NCBI GenBank assembly: GCA_905187815.1
Contig: CAJJJM010000009.1
Span: forward strand, 1 to 55,040
Length of the DNA: 55,040 nucleotides
Direction of reading: 5' to 3'
DNA from: an uncultured Methanomassiliicoccaceae archaeon
GTDB lineage: Archaea > Thermoplasmatota > Thermoplasmata > Methanomassiliicoccales > Methanomethylophilaceae
The notes under the pieces were generated by a model. That model ran no database searches, was not told the origin of the DNA, and saw only the letters and a list, made by a program, of their open reading frames with translations. The position numbers and the translations under genes were made by a program. Positions 1 to 6,795 of the stretch are shown piece by piece. Position 1 is the first letter of the stretch. Each line of letters opens with the position of its first letter.

Positions 1-1
1 G

Positions 2-586
2 GACCCCGGCTACTTCTTTATATGTATGGCGATCGGTGTAGGGACGGCCCGTTTGATTTCCGGGCGGTTGGTGGACCATGGCAAGATCCATGTCGTGTCC
101 ATCGTATCCTTGGTTTCTTTAGCGATCTCGTTTTCCGTGTTCGCTACCGTACATACATCATTTGTCTTTTTCGCTTGCGCCTTGGCGATCGGTATCGGTT
201 TTGGCGTGAGCGTACCGGCTTTTCAATGTCTTTTCGTGAATGTCGCTCCGCACCATATGCGCGGTACGGCCACTTCTACCTACTTGACCTCTTTCGATTT
301 CGGGATGGGGATCGGGATGCTGTCCGGCATGATGGCCGCGGAGGCCGTCAAGCGCGGCGATCTGTCCCGCTACTCCAGGTGGTGCAGGAAGTCGATCTAC
401 ACTAACCCCCATTTCATGAGGGCCCACAGGGTGTTCTCGCAATGGACGGATGATGACATAAAGGAGGCCATGCGGCCGTTCCGCGGAGGGTACTCGCTGG
501 CGAGAGGATTCGTGGCTATTGTCGGACATCCCAGGTATGCAAATGTCTATTTTGCGACATGGATGGCTTTTAAACTAGGTTGGTGA
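2..586 (+). CDS. Chimeric ORF, 5' partial: MFS transporter segment joined to an archaeal segment
   Basis: The frame is open from the left edge and stops at 584-586. Residues 1 to about 105 read as part of an MFS transporter: hydrophobic helices, an RLISGRLVD loop of the MFS signature type, and a GMGIGML stretch typical of Bacteroidetes members. From about base 315-335 the sequence becomes soluble and charged (MMAAEAVKRGDLSRY, then RAHRVFSQWTDDD) and resembles the C-terminal part of archaeal geranylgeranyl reductase-type flavoproteins. Codon use changes at the same point, from TTG/CTT leucines and T-ending codons to the GC-rich style of the rest of the window. I infer a join between two unrelated sequences, most simply an assembly chimera. 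The identity of the second half is only moderately supported. Confidence 0.55.
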   Translation, partial: DPGYFFICMAIGVGTARLISGRLVDHGKIHVVSIVSLVSLAISFSVFATVHTSFVFFACALAIGIGFGVSVPAFQCLFVNVAPHHMRGTATSTYLTSFDFGMGIGMLSGMMAAEAVKRGDLSRYSRWCRKSIYTNPHFMRAHRVFSQWTDDDIKEAMRPFRGGYSLARGFVAIVGHPRYANVYFATWMAFKLGW

Positions 587-622
587 GTTGGCAGATACAT
601 CCAACAATATAAATCTTACGCA

Positions 623-657
623 TATTATTAAATACTCACAAGTATAGACATACTTGT
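623..657 (+). promoter_or_regulatory. TATA box and perfect palindrome touching the start codon
   Basis: An AT-rich element (TATTATTAAATAC, about 623-635) sits about 29 bases before the ATG at 658, the spacing for an archaeal leaderless transcript. Between it and the ATG lies a perfect inverted repeat, ACAAGTAT (638-645), spacer AGAC, ATACTTGT (650-657), ending on the base before the start codon. If transcription starts at the ATG, the palindrome is a DNA operator and not an RNA hairpin. Autoregulation by the downstream protein is inference. Confidence 0.6.
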
Positions 658-1179
658 ATGTCCCCAACAAAGCCTCTCAGCAGTTTGTTGAGATGCGCGA
701 GATGTTCGTACGAGTGGATCCCGCGTAAGGACCAACTGCCCAAGAGGTGTCCAAAGTGCCGTTCGATAAAGTGGAATGACCCCCATCTCAGGGTCACATG
801 CCTTCGCTGCGGCCACACGTGGAACTCCCACAACGGAGCACCCAAGAGGTGCCCCTCATGCGGGACACACCAGTGGAACACTCCACCTCGCAGTTACACC
901 TGCAAGCGTTGCGGCTACAGCTGGAATGCAAAGGGTACCAAGGTCCCGAGGAAGTGTCCGCTGTGCTCCTCCAAGGACTGGGCCAACGACAAGGAGGTGG
1001 ACCTCCAGAAGATCGGTCCGCAGATCGACGAGGTCGACTCCGTGCTCGAGGGGCTCATAATGGGAGAGTACAGGAAGGGGCGCTCCTGTGTGGACATTTC
1101 CATAGCGCAGGGGATACCCTACAGCCTCGTGTTCGAGACGGTCAGGAGGAACTCGGCCAACATCAACATAAAGGTGTGA
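658..1179 (+). CDS. Triple zinc-ribbon protein with C-terminal helical region
   Basis: This 173-residue protein carries three successive zinc ribbons, each CxxC ... CxxC, at about residues 12-35, 48-68 and 81-101. Each has a W/YxW-type motif after the first pair (YEWIP, HTWNS, YSWNA). The last 60 residues are helical and end in a segment (YRKGRSCVDISIAQGIPYSL) that could be a helix-turn-helix. Tandem rubredoxin-like ribbons plus a possible helix-turn-helix suggest a nucleic-acid-binding protein, but I recognise no named family. The ATG at 658 is favoured because the TATA box lies about 29 bases upstream with no ribosome binding site, consistent with leaderless translation. The palindrome at its 5' end could be its own binding site. 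Confidence 0.75.
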   Translation: MSPTKPLSSLLRCARCSYEWIPRKDQLPKRCPKCRSIKWNDPHLRVTCLRCGHTWNSHNGAPKRCPSCGTHQWNTPPRSYTCKRCGYSWNAKGTKVPRKCPLCSSKDWANDKEVDLQKIGPQIDEVDSVLEGLIMGEYRKGRSCVDISIAQGIPYSLVFETVRRNSANINIKV

Positions 1180-1194
1180 CCCCAATGGCCGGGC

Positions 1195-1708
1195 ATGCGC
1201 GCCCTGGTCGTCGTAGACTATCAAAACGATTTCGTTACGGGCGTCCTGGGGAGCCAGGACGCCGAATCCATCGGGGAGAGGATACATGCACGCATATCCG
1301 AGCATCTCCGGGGCGGGGACCTGGTAATATTCACGAGGGACACCCACGAGGAAGATTATCTTGATACCAGGGAGGGAAGGCTTCTCCCCGTCCCGCACTG
1401 CATCCGCGGCACCCGCGGATGGGAGTTCGATCCCGCCGTCTCAGATCTTGCTGGAGATCCCCGCTGCCGCGTCATGGAGAGGGACCTTCGGATGCGCGGG
1501 ACTCATGGATGTTCTGAGGCAGTGCGACGAGGTGGAGCTCTGCGGAGTGGCCACCAACATCTGTGTGATCGCCAACGCCGTCATCGCGAGGACCGCCAAC
1601 CCAGAGGCGAGGGTGTACGTCAGGAGGGACTGCGTCGCCAGCTACGACCGGGACCTGGGGGACAAGGCGCTGGATGTCATGGCGTCCCTGCAGGTGGAGA
1701 TACTGTGA
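1195..1708 (+). pseudogene. Isochorismatase/nicotinamidase-family hydrolase, frameshifted
   Basis: The N-terminal part, from ATG 1195, shows the family start (ALVVVDYQNDFV, with the catalytic Asp) and continues to about 1475. The C-terminal part is in the next frame and contains GTFGCAGLMDV and CGVATNICV, the family's nucleophile-cysteine motif, ending in TGA at 1706-1708. The frames switch inside an AG-rich run (GGAGAGGG) at about 1475-1484, where removing one base or adding two restores continuity. Either the gene is truly broken or the read is wrong; the intact active-site motifs on both sides point to a recent lesion or sequencing error. Known members hydrolyse nicotinamide or isochorismate-like substrates. 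The stop overlaps the next start (ATGA), so the two genes are translationally coupled. Confidence 0.75.
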
Positions 1709-2259
1709 TGCGCACCAGGAGGCTCAGGACGGAGCGCCTTGAGCTGCGCCGGTTCGAGGAGGACGACGCCGAGGCGTGCTTCAAGTCGTGGATGTCGGAC
1801 CCGGAGGTGACGCACTTCGCAACCTGGTCGCCCCATCGGGACGTCCTCCAGACCAGGAGGATCATCGGATCGTGGGTCCGCCAGTACGAGGCTGGGAGCA
1901 TGGACTGGTGCATCACCCTGAGGTCGACGGGGGAGCCGATAGGCAGCATCACCGCCGTGAGGGATCATCCTGATCAGAGGTACTGCGAGATAGGGTACTG
2001 TCTGGCCCAGAGGTACTGGGACAACGGCTACATGACCGAGGCGGTCACAGCGGTCTCGCGGTACATCCTGGACACCACGGACTACATCTTCATCCAGGCC
2101 AGGTACGACACCGAGAACGAGGCGTCCGGTAGGGTCCTCGAGAAATGCAACTACAAGGAGGCATGCGCCAGGGAGCTTCCCGATCCGAAGACGGGGAGGC
2201 TCCGCACCTACAGGTTCATGAGGCTGATGAGGAGCGACGTGATGCTCTTCGCCGACTGA
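1708..2259 (+). CDS. GNAT family N-acetyltransferase (RimJ/RimL-like)
   Basis: The 183-residue protein has the RimJ/RimL layout: TERLELRRFEEDDAE at the N-terminus, a central strand region (GEPIGSITAV), IGYCLAQRYWDNGYMTEAV as the acetyl-CoA-binding motif A, and ARYDTENEASGRVLEK near the end. Members transfer acetyl from acetyl-CoA to protein N-termini, antibiotics or small amines; the substrate here cannot be told. The ATG at 1708 overlaps the TGA of the frameshifted hydrolase, so the two form an operon. It stops eight bases before the end of the convergent coiled-coil gene. Confidence 0.85.
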   Translation: MRTRRLRTERLELRRFEEDDAEACFKSWMSDPEVTHFATWSPHRDVLQTRRIIGSWVRQYEAGSMDWCITLRSTGEPIGSITAVRDHPDQRYCEIGYCLAQRYWDNGYMTEAVTAVSRYILDTTDYIFIQARYDTENEASGRVLEKCNYKEACARELPDPKTGRLRTYRFMRLMRSDVMLFAD

Positions 2260-2266
2260 GGAGCGG

Positions 2267-2803
2267 TCATTCGGGCAGGTTGTCCCTGACCCTCTCTATC
2301 TTCCTGACCGCGGCGATGTACTTCTCGTGCTCGGAGTTGGCCGCTCTCCTGCAGGTCTGGCATTGCTCGTGGCATGTCTGCGCCTCCTGTCTCAGGCGGT
2401 CCGCCTGCTCCATGAGGGAGTGCATCTTGTCGTGAAGCGCCTGCCCATCCTGCGAGTACTTTACCACCTTCTGATGGTAGCTCTGGGCTTGTGATTTGGC
2501 CTCGCCGATGTCCCCGAGGCCTCCGGCGGCCCTCATGCGGGCGGCGCGGTCGTTCCACTCGTCGCGCTTCTGCTTGTTCTCCCTCGCGCAGATGTTGCAC
2601 TCATCCCTCTGCTGTTTGTAGACGGCGGCCTGGGAGGACAGCTTCCTGGCCTGCGCCTGGAGCTTGTCCCTCTTGTCCGCCAGAACCTGCGCCTGGCGGT
2701 TGTAGTCGTCGCGGGCGGTCCTGTGCTTGTTGGCCTCCCTGTTGAGGTCGGCTATAATCTCGTCGAGCCTGCGAGCGTCCTCCTCAATCATCTCGGAGAT
2801 CAT
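2267..2803 (-). CDS. Coiled-coil protein, archaeal COG1340-like
   Basis: The 178-residue protein is almost entirely charged heptad-like helix, rich in K, R, E, D and Q, with no hydrophobic segments. Repeated blocks such as RDDYNRQAQVLADKRDKLQA resemble the archaeal coiled-coil family often listed as COG1340, though it is shorter. Cysteines occur in two pairs (CNIC at about residues 70-73 and CHEQCQTC near 142-149), so metal binding is possible. Its ATG overlaps the end of the prephenate dehydratase-like gene by four bases, giving a two-gene operon. Function is unknown. Confidence 0.6.
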   Translation of the reverse strand: MISEMIEEDARRLDEIIADLNREANKHRTARDDYNRQAQVLADKRDKLQAQARKLSSQAAVYKQQRDECNICARENKQKRDEWNDRAARMRAAGGLGDIGEAKSQAQSYHQKVVKYSQDGQALHDKMHSLMEQADRLRQEAQTCHEQCQTCRRAANSEHEKYIAAVRKIERVRDNLPE

Positions 2804-3372
2804 GCGGAACCCTTGCGGAGGAGGTGGAACTCGGTCATGTTGTCGGACCTGTCCTCGATGTTCTCATGTATCATGCGGAGATGGAACATCTGGCCGGCGT
2901 TGCGCCTGCAGACAACGGCGGTGTCCTCGGGGAGCTTGCCCTCGGCGAGGTACTCCGCGGCGATCGCGGTGTCCTCCACTTCGACCCTGTCAGTCCCGGG
3001 GAACAGCCTCTCCAGGTTGCCCTTGGTCTGGAGCAGCGCCTGGATGTGGGAGGCGATGTGGTTTATCGGCCCGTCGTAGCCCTCCCTGATGAAGACGCAG
3101 TGATGGATGGGGACCCAGAAACTCAGCACGAACTCGATGTCGTCCCTTCCCTCGAGGGCGATCCTGGTCTCCTCCACGGGGCCGGCGTTGATGTTTGCCA
3201 CGGCCACTACGCCATACTCCGCGCCTTCCCTGTCCATGGCGTCCACGACGCCCCTGGAGTCGACCCTGGGCAGGAGTTCGTAATCATCCCAACCCATCTT
3301 TGCGGCGAATTCCACCGCCGCCTGCTCGGAGTTGGATCCGGGGATGCCCATGTAGGCCACTGTGATCGTCAT
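2800..3372 (-). CDS. Prephenate dehydratase-like protein without ACT domain
   Basis: The 190-residue protein follows the prephenate dehydratase fold order: TITVAYMGIPGSNSEQAA at the start (family TVAYLGPxGTFSxxAA), YGVVAVANINAGPVEET in the middle (family GVVPIENSxxGxVxxT), and DNMTEFHLL at the end (family NxTRFxxI). The family would form phenylpyruvate for phenylalanine synthesis. The catalytic T-R-F triplet reads T-E-F here and the C-terminal ACT regulatory domain is missing, so activity on prephenate is doubtful. I chose ATG 3372 because a TATA-like element at 3398-3408 lies about 31 bases upstream; the earlier in-frame ATG at 3396 would be too close to it. Confidence 0.6.
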   Translation of the reverse strand: MTITVAYMGIPGSNSEQAAVEFAAKMGWDDYELLPRVDSRGVVDAMDREGAEYGVVAVANINAGPVEETRIALEGRDDIEFVLSFWVPIHHCVFIREGYDGPINHIASHIQALLQTKGNLERLFPGTDRVEVEDTAIAAEYLAEGKLPEDTAVVCRRNAGQMFHLRMIHENIEDRSDNMTEFHLLRKGSA

Positions 3373-3397
3373 GATGCGGTCGGAATCCGCATTCAAG

Positions 3398-3408
3398 TAA
3401 TATAATTG
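3398..3408. promoter_or_regulatory. Shared AT-rich promoter element between divergent units
   Basis: AATATAATT at about 3398-3406 reads as a TATA box on both strands. Leftward it is placed for the prephenate dehydratase-like gene at 3372. Rightward it predicts a start near 3427-3430, exactly where the first helix of the hairpin chain begins. The flank TTCAAGTA (3392-3399) contains the hexamer also seen in two palindromes elsewhere. Confidence 0.4.
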
Positions 3409-3426
3409 GCGACAGGGAAGGGTCGG

Positions 3427-3691
3427 AAGACCGTCGTGACATGTGGCGCACGGGCCGTCAGTGAATGTCCATGGTACGGTCTTTTAGGATGTGGCATCAG
3501 AAGCGGTGGTGCCGACCGGGCAATGACGACCCGGTCGGCAGGAGGCTAACAATGTCGTTTGTTATCTCCAGAAGGACGTACAACGTCCGGATCTCTATTT
3601 CGATATACGGCATCGAAATCGAGATCTCCGTTCAGTGATGAACGGACAAACCCCGGCCTTCGAGGCTCCGTCTCTGCCGCAACAGGGACGG
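3427..3691 (+). ncRNA. Chain of strong hairpins, possible structured RNA of unknown class
   Basis: The region lacks a convincing gene but folds almost continuously by eye. The helices are 3427-3434 with 3476-3483 (8 bp); 3511-3520 with 3530-3539 (10 bp, perfect); 3547-3552 with 3559-3564, extended by 3541-3544 with 3566-3569; 3574-3579 with 3583-3588; 3590-3604 with 3612-3626 (15 positions, one mismatch); 3627-3634 with 3639-3646 (8 bp closing a GTGA, GNRA-type loop); and 3668-3676 with 3683-3691 (9 bp, one wobble). The conserved RNase P, 7S and 5S RNA motifs I know are not visible. The strand is uncertain; plus is chosen because a TATA-like element precedes it by about 25 bases. A DNA-level function is also possible. 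Confidence 0.45.
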
Positions 3692-3811
3692 TTAAGGTCC
3701 ATGAATACGAATCGACGATGAGATATAAAAAACATCGTTTCAGCATTCGATTACTGTAATGCAAATCAGAATCCCGACGGGTTTTTCTCCACAGGGGGCA
3801 TTCCGGGAGTC

Positions 3812-4045
3812 ATGGACAAGAGCTACCGCAAATGCCGCACATGCAGGTTCTGCAGGCATGCCGATGGGATGTGGGTGTGCGTTCCGGAGGAGAAACCGAC
3901 CGAAATGGACGGCACATGCGGCAGATACAGGCCCGGATGCTGCGAGAACTGCAAACAATATGTATCAGGCGTCTGCGAGAGGACCGGTCAGGAGATGTTC
4001 GAGCTCGACGTGTGCTCCGACTATGATCCCGCAGGGTCATTCTGA
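3812..4045 (+). CDS. Small cysteine-rich protein, possible metal-binding
   Basis: The 77-residue protein contains eleven cysteines, many in close pairs (CRTCRFC, CCENC, then single Cys near VCERT and DVCSD), a spacing usual for zinc or iron-sulfur sites. It has no signal peptide and no membrane segment. A longer frame opens at 3759 in another register, but the cysteine pattern supports the frame used here, starting at ATG 3812 after GGGAGTC. A TATA-like element (GATATAAAA, 3721-3729) lies upstream. Its end overlaps the convergent DUF5685-like gene by nine bases. No named family recognised. Confidence 0.6.
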   Translation: MDKSYRKCRTCRFCRHADGMWVCVPEEKPTEMDGTCGRYRPGCCENCKQYVSGVCERTGQEMFELDVCSDYDPAGSF

Positions 4046-4942
4046 CAGCCTGGTGCTGCGGTTGGAGAAGACGTTCTTGATGCTGGCCTTAGCCTGCGCG
4101 TTCCCTGATATGACCCTCCTCGCCGATTCCGGTATCCCGAAGTAGACTATGTTGTCGCAGAGGGATACGTTGCCCTTCATGGACGGCCTGATGCTGGAGT
4201 ATCCAGATTGCAGGTTCCCTATGGTCTCGTTCATCATCCCCGCGAACCTGAAGATGTCCGAGTCGATCAGCTTCCTGGCGTTCACGAATCCAGACTCGGG
4301 GAGGAGCGGGTTGTACGTCCCCTCCATGAAGTCCTCGTCCAGGTCGTCTATGGCGTCCATGATGTAGACAGCGGTGCTCAGCTCGGTGAAGACCTCGCCG
4401 AGCGCGTCCGAGTAGCAATCCCCCGCGATGTCCTCCAATGCGCCGATGAGGCCCTTCCCGAAGGTACTCCCCATGAGACGGGCGTCCCTGCATCCGTCGA
4501 GCTCCAGGGCCCTCAGCTCGCTGAATCCCTTCCCGACCATGTCGTCGTAGTCGGGATGCATCCTCACGGCCTTCTCTATGGCGCGGTTCAGGGTGAGAGA
4601 TATGAACTTGGACTTCAGGGACGGGTCGTCCGTGTCGTCGTCGAAGAGTTCCCATTTCGTGAGGATGAGCGTGTAGGCGGCCATATCGCGCATGAGTTCG
4701 TCATTCGTCTTGGAATGCTCCAGGACGCAGATCCTGTTCTCCGTGGGGCCGACCTCCAGTGCCTTGCCCGTGAGGCCGCACAGGAGGACGGTGTTGAACG
4801 TCATGTCGTAGTTCACGGTGAGGGCGCCAGTGAGCCCGAACCCGTCGCGCAGCTGATGGCAGCCCTCGCAGTAGTACCTCCTGTATCTGGAGAGGTCGGC
4901 GGGGGAGAGCCTGCCGTAGGCTGGGACGGTGTATCCGAACAT
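4037..4942 (-). CDS. DUF5685-like protein
   Basis: The 301-residue protein opens with MFGYTVPAYGRLSPADLSRY and YYCEGCHQL, then LTVNYDMTFNTVLL, matching the start of the DUF5685 family (MFGY ... YCGLC ... LTLNYDMT), known mainly from Firmicutes. The rest is predicted all-helical with acidic patches (DAIDDLDEDF) that recall terpenoid-synthase-like helical folds; that comparison is only impressionistic. Function is unknown. It is transcribed away from the Cys-rich peptide/radical SAM pair, with 353 bases between them. Confidence 0.65.
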   Translation of the reverse strand: MFGYTVPAYGRLSPADLSRYRRYYCEGCHQLRDGFGLTGALTVNYDMTFNTVLLCGLTGKALEVGPTENRICVLEHSKTNDELMRDMAAYTLILTKWELFDDDTDDPSLKSKFISLTLNRAIEKAVRMHPDYDDMVGKGFSELRALELDGCRDARLMGSTFGKGLIGALEDIAGDCYSDALGEVFTELSTAVYIMDAIDDLDEDFMEGTYNPLLPESGFVNARKLIDSDIFRFAGMMNETIGNLQSGYSSIRPSMKGNVSLCDNIVYFGIPESARRVISGNAQAKASIKNVFSNRSTRLSE

Positions 4943-5295
4943 GGACCTTCATCCGGCGGGGGCGATATGATTGTTGCGGACGGTTTCGGCGGATCAGCGC
5001 CTCCCGGACATCCGCCGATCGCTCGTCGGATCCTAGGGGCTGCCCGATACCGGGCCGTACGGCGGTCCCTTCTCCCGCTGGGTCGTTGCCGAGCTCCAGC
5101 CAGAATCTCATTTATTCTCATGGATTTCAGGCATCCGATGGATAATCCTCGTCGTTGGATGTCTATACCGCCGCGGACATGTCGAAACAGTCCCTCCGGA
5201 CACGTCTGGCATAGTCTGGAGATATCCATATCGTTAAATACGCGCACAAAGTACGCCTTGACTGTACCGAATCAGCGTCGGTAGGTGAGTATCCC
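4943..5295. promoter_or_regulatory. Divergent intergenic region with promoter for the Cys-rich peptide gene
   Basis: No gene is supported here. A TATA-like TTAAATA lies at 5234-5240, predicting a start near 5264 and a leader of about 30 bases. AGGTGA at 5282-5287 is a plausible ribosome binding site for the ATG at 5296. I see no clear promoter for the leftward gene. Confidence 0.4.
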
Positions 5296-5592
5296 ATGTC
5301 GTACGAGTCGGAATCCGTAGACAAATTGACAGCACTGTACGAGAGCCAGTCCCCATCCGCGTTCATCGCGTTCGCGATGGAGGGGCTCCCCGAGACGGAC
5401 CACAACGAGCGCTACGACAAGGGCGATCACGAGGGTGCGTCCAAGTGCAACTACTGCTGCTGCGACGACAGGGGCTGCTGCTCCACGCCCGGCTGGTACG
5501 GATGTCTTGTGGGCGGAGTCGTCGTCTGCGTCATCTGCTGCTGCTACGCCACCAACGGTTTCAACGGTGTCTGGACCTACTGGCCGTTCTGA
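5296..5592 (+). CDS. Cys-rich small protein, candidate RiPP precursor
   Basis: The 98-residue product divides into two parts. Residues 1-49 are polar and cysteine-free, like a leader peptide. Residues 50-98 hold eleven cysteines at 51, 54-56, 61, 62, 70, 78 and 81-83, many glycines and aromatics, and end in GVWTYWPF. The radical SAM/SPASM gene starts 15 bases after its stop, the usual arrangement of a precursor and its maturase. The stretch GCLVGGVVVCVICCCY is also hydrophobic enough to be membrane-associated, so a small membrane protein is the main alternative. I know of no named precursor family that it fits. The proposed role is inference from content and context. Confidence 0.65.
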   Translation: MSYESESVDKLTALYESQSPSAFIAFAMEGLPETDHNERYDKGDHEGASKCNYCCCDDRGCCSTPGWYGCLVGGVVVCVICCCYATNGFNGVWTYWPF

Positions 5593-5607
5593 TCCGGACA
5601 GCGGCTC

Positions 5608-6741
5608 ATGAAGCCTTATCTGTCGGTAGTCGTGAAGCCGACGCTGTACTGCAACACAGGTTGCAGGCACTGCTACCACACACCGGACGAGAGGGTCAGG
5701 GGCGAGATGTCCCTTGACACTCTCGAACGTCTTTTCAAGATGGTCTCGGAGGAATACGAGGCCGCATGGTTCATATGGCATGGTGGGGAGCCACTCACCC
5801 TGCCGATGTCGTTCTACAAGAGCGCCATCGAGCTCCAGGAGAGGTATTTCGGCAAGAACAATGGTCGCTGCGGCAATACCGTGCAGACCAACGGCACGCT
5901 GATCAACAGGCGCTTCATGGCGTACTGCAGGGAGAAGCAGATCAACGTGGGCGTCTCCTACGAGGGGCCGTACAATCCCGTCCTCAGGGAGGGCGACCCT
6001 TCCAAGGCGCTAGGGATGCTCTCAGCGAAGGAGAACAAGTACTCCGTGTCGGCGACGATATCTGCCGAGACCGCGCTGAAGCAGAGGGAGCTTTACGAGT
6101 ACTTCAAGAAGGACGGCACCAACCTTTCTCTCTCCCCGGTGATACCGGCCGGATGCGCCAGATGCAACGGGACCGTACCCGATGCGGATGAGTTCATAAA
6201 GGGGAGCATAGAGGCGTTCGATGCCTGGTTCCACGATTCCGGCTCCGATGTCCCGCTGATTCCCCACTATCTCTACATCCTCAACTACCTGGGCGACCCT
6301 ACCCCGTCCGATTGCGCCCACACATCCTGTCTGACCAAATGGATGTGCGTCAACCCTGACGGTTCCGTGTACCCGTGCGCCAAGGCCTGTCCGGAGGAGT
6401 TCTACATGGGGAACGTCAACGATGTCTCCTCGATCTCCGAGCTCTTCCAGTCGGAGGGTTTCAGGAAGATCCTGGTCGGATCGATAAGGCGGAGGGAGAA
6501 GTGCGCTTCCTGTCCGATCTTCAGATACTGCAACGGCGGATGCAGCATGGACGCGTACCACGAGGGTGGGCTGGAGGACAACGGCAACGATTCCTGCAGG
6601 ATCTTCAAGGGGGTCTTCACCCACATCGCCAGCGAGGTCCAGGGTGTCCTTGACGGGAAGGGCGACGTCTCTGGTCTGAACCCATTCGTCAGGGATGCCA
6701 TCGTGGGCAAGCTGGTCAACCCCAAGGTCGTCAGCCAGTGA
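5608..6741 (+). CDS. Radical SAM/SPASM-domain peptide-modifying enzyme
   Basis: The 377-residue enzyme has the radical SAM cluster motif CNTGCRHC (Cys 15, 19, 22) and WHGGEP (residues 57-62) for SAM binding. Its C-terminal cysteines (236, 241, 247, 257, 261, 299, 302, 308, 312, 330) fit a SPASM domain with two auxiliary iron-sulfur clusters, including VNPDGSVYPCAKAC and CASCPIFRYCNGGC. This architecture is shared by sulfatase maturases and RiPP maturases that form thioether or carbon-carbon crosslinks. No sulfatase is nearby, whereas the Cys-rich peptide gene is immediately upstream, so peptide modification is the likeliest role. I see no export or protease gene beside it. Confidence 0.85.
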   Translation: MKPYLSVVVKPTLYCNTGCRHCYHTPDERVRGEMSLDTLERLFKMVSEEYEAAWFIWHGGEPLTLPMSFYKSAIELQERYFGKNNGRCGNTVQTNGTLINRRFMAYCREKQINVGVSYEGPYNPVLREGDPSKALGMLSAKENKYSVSATISAETALKQRELYEYFKKDGTNLSLSPVIPAGCARCNGTVPDADEFIKGSIEAFDAWFHDSGSDVPLIPHYLYILNYLGDPTPSDCAHTSCLTKWMCVNPDGSVYPCAKACPEEFYMGNVNDVSSISELFQSEGFRKILVGSIRRREKCASCPIFRYCNGGCSMDAYHEGGLEDNGNDSCRIFKGVFTHIASEVQGVLDGKGDVSGLNPFVRDAIVGKLVNPKVVSQ

Positions 6742-6795
6742 CGGCCGTGCGATTTTGGGAGGGTGCCGGGGGACGTCCCGGCTCCCCTCCGGCAA

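Noticed and set aside
594..606. 13-base match GATACATCCAACA with 53524-53536
   Set aside because: A match of this length is expected by chance in 55 kb and has no shared context.
3552..3638. 28-codon frame after GGAGG
   Set aside because: It lies within consecutive hairpins whose pairing explains its sequence, including the apparent ribosome binding site.
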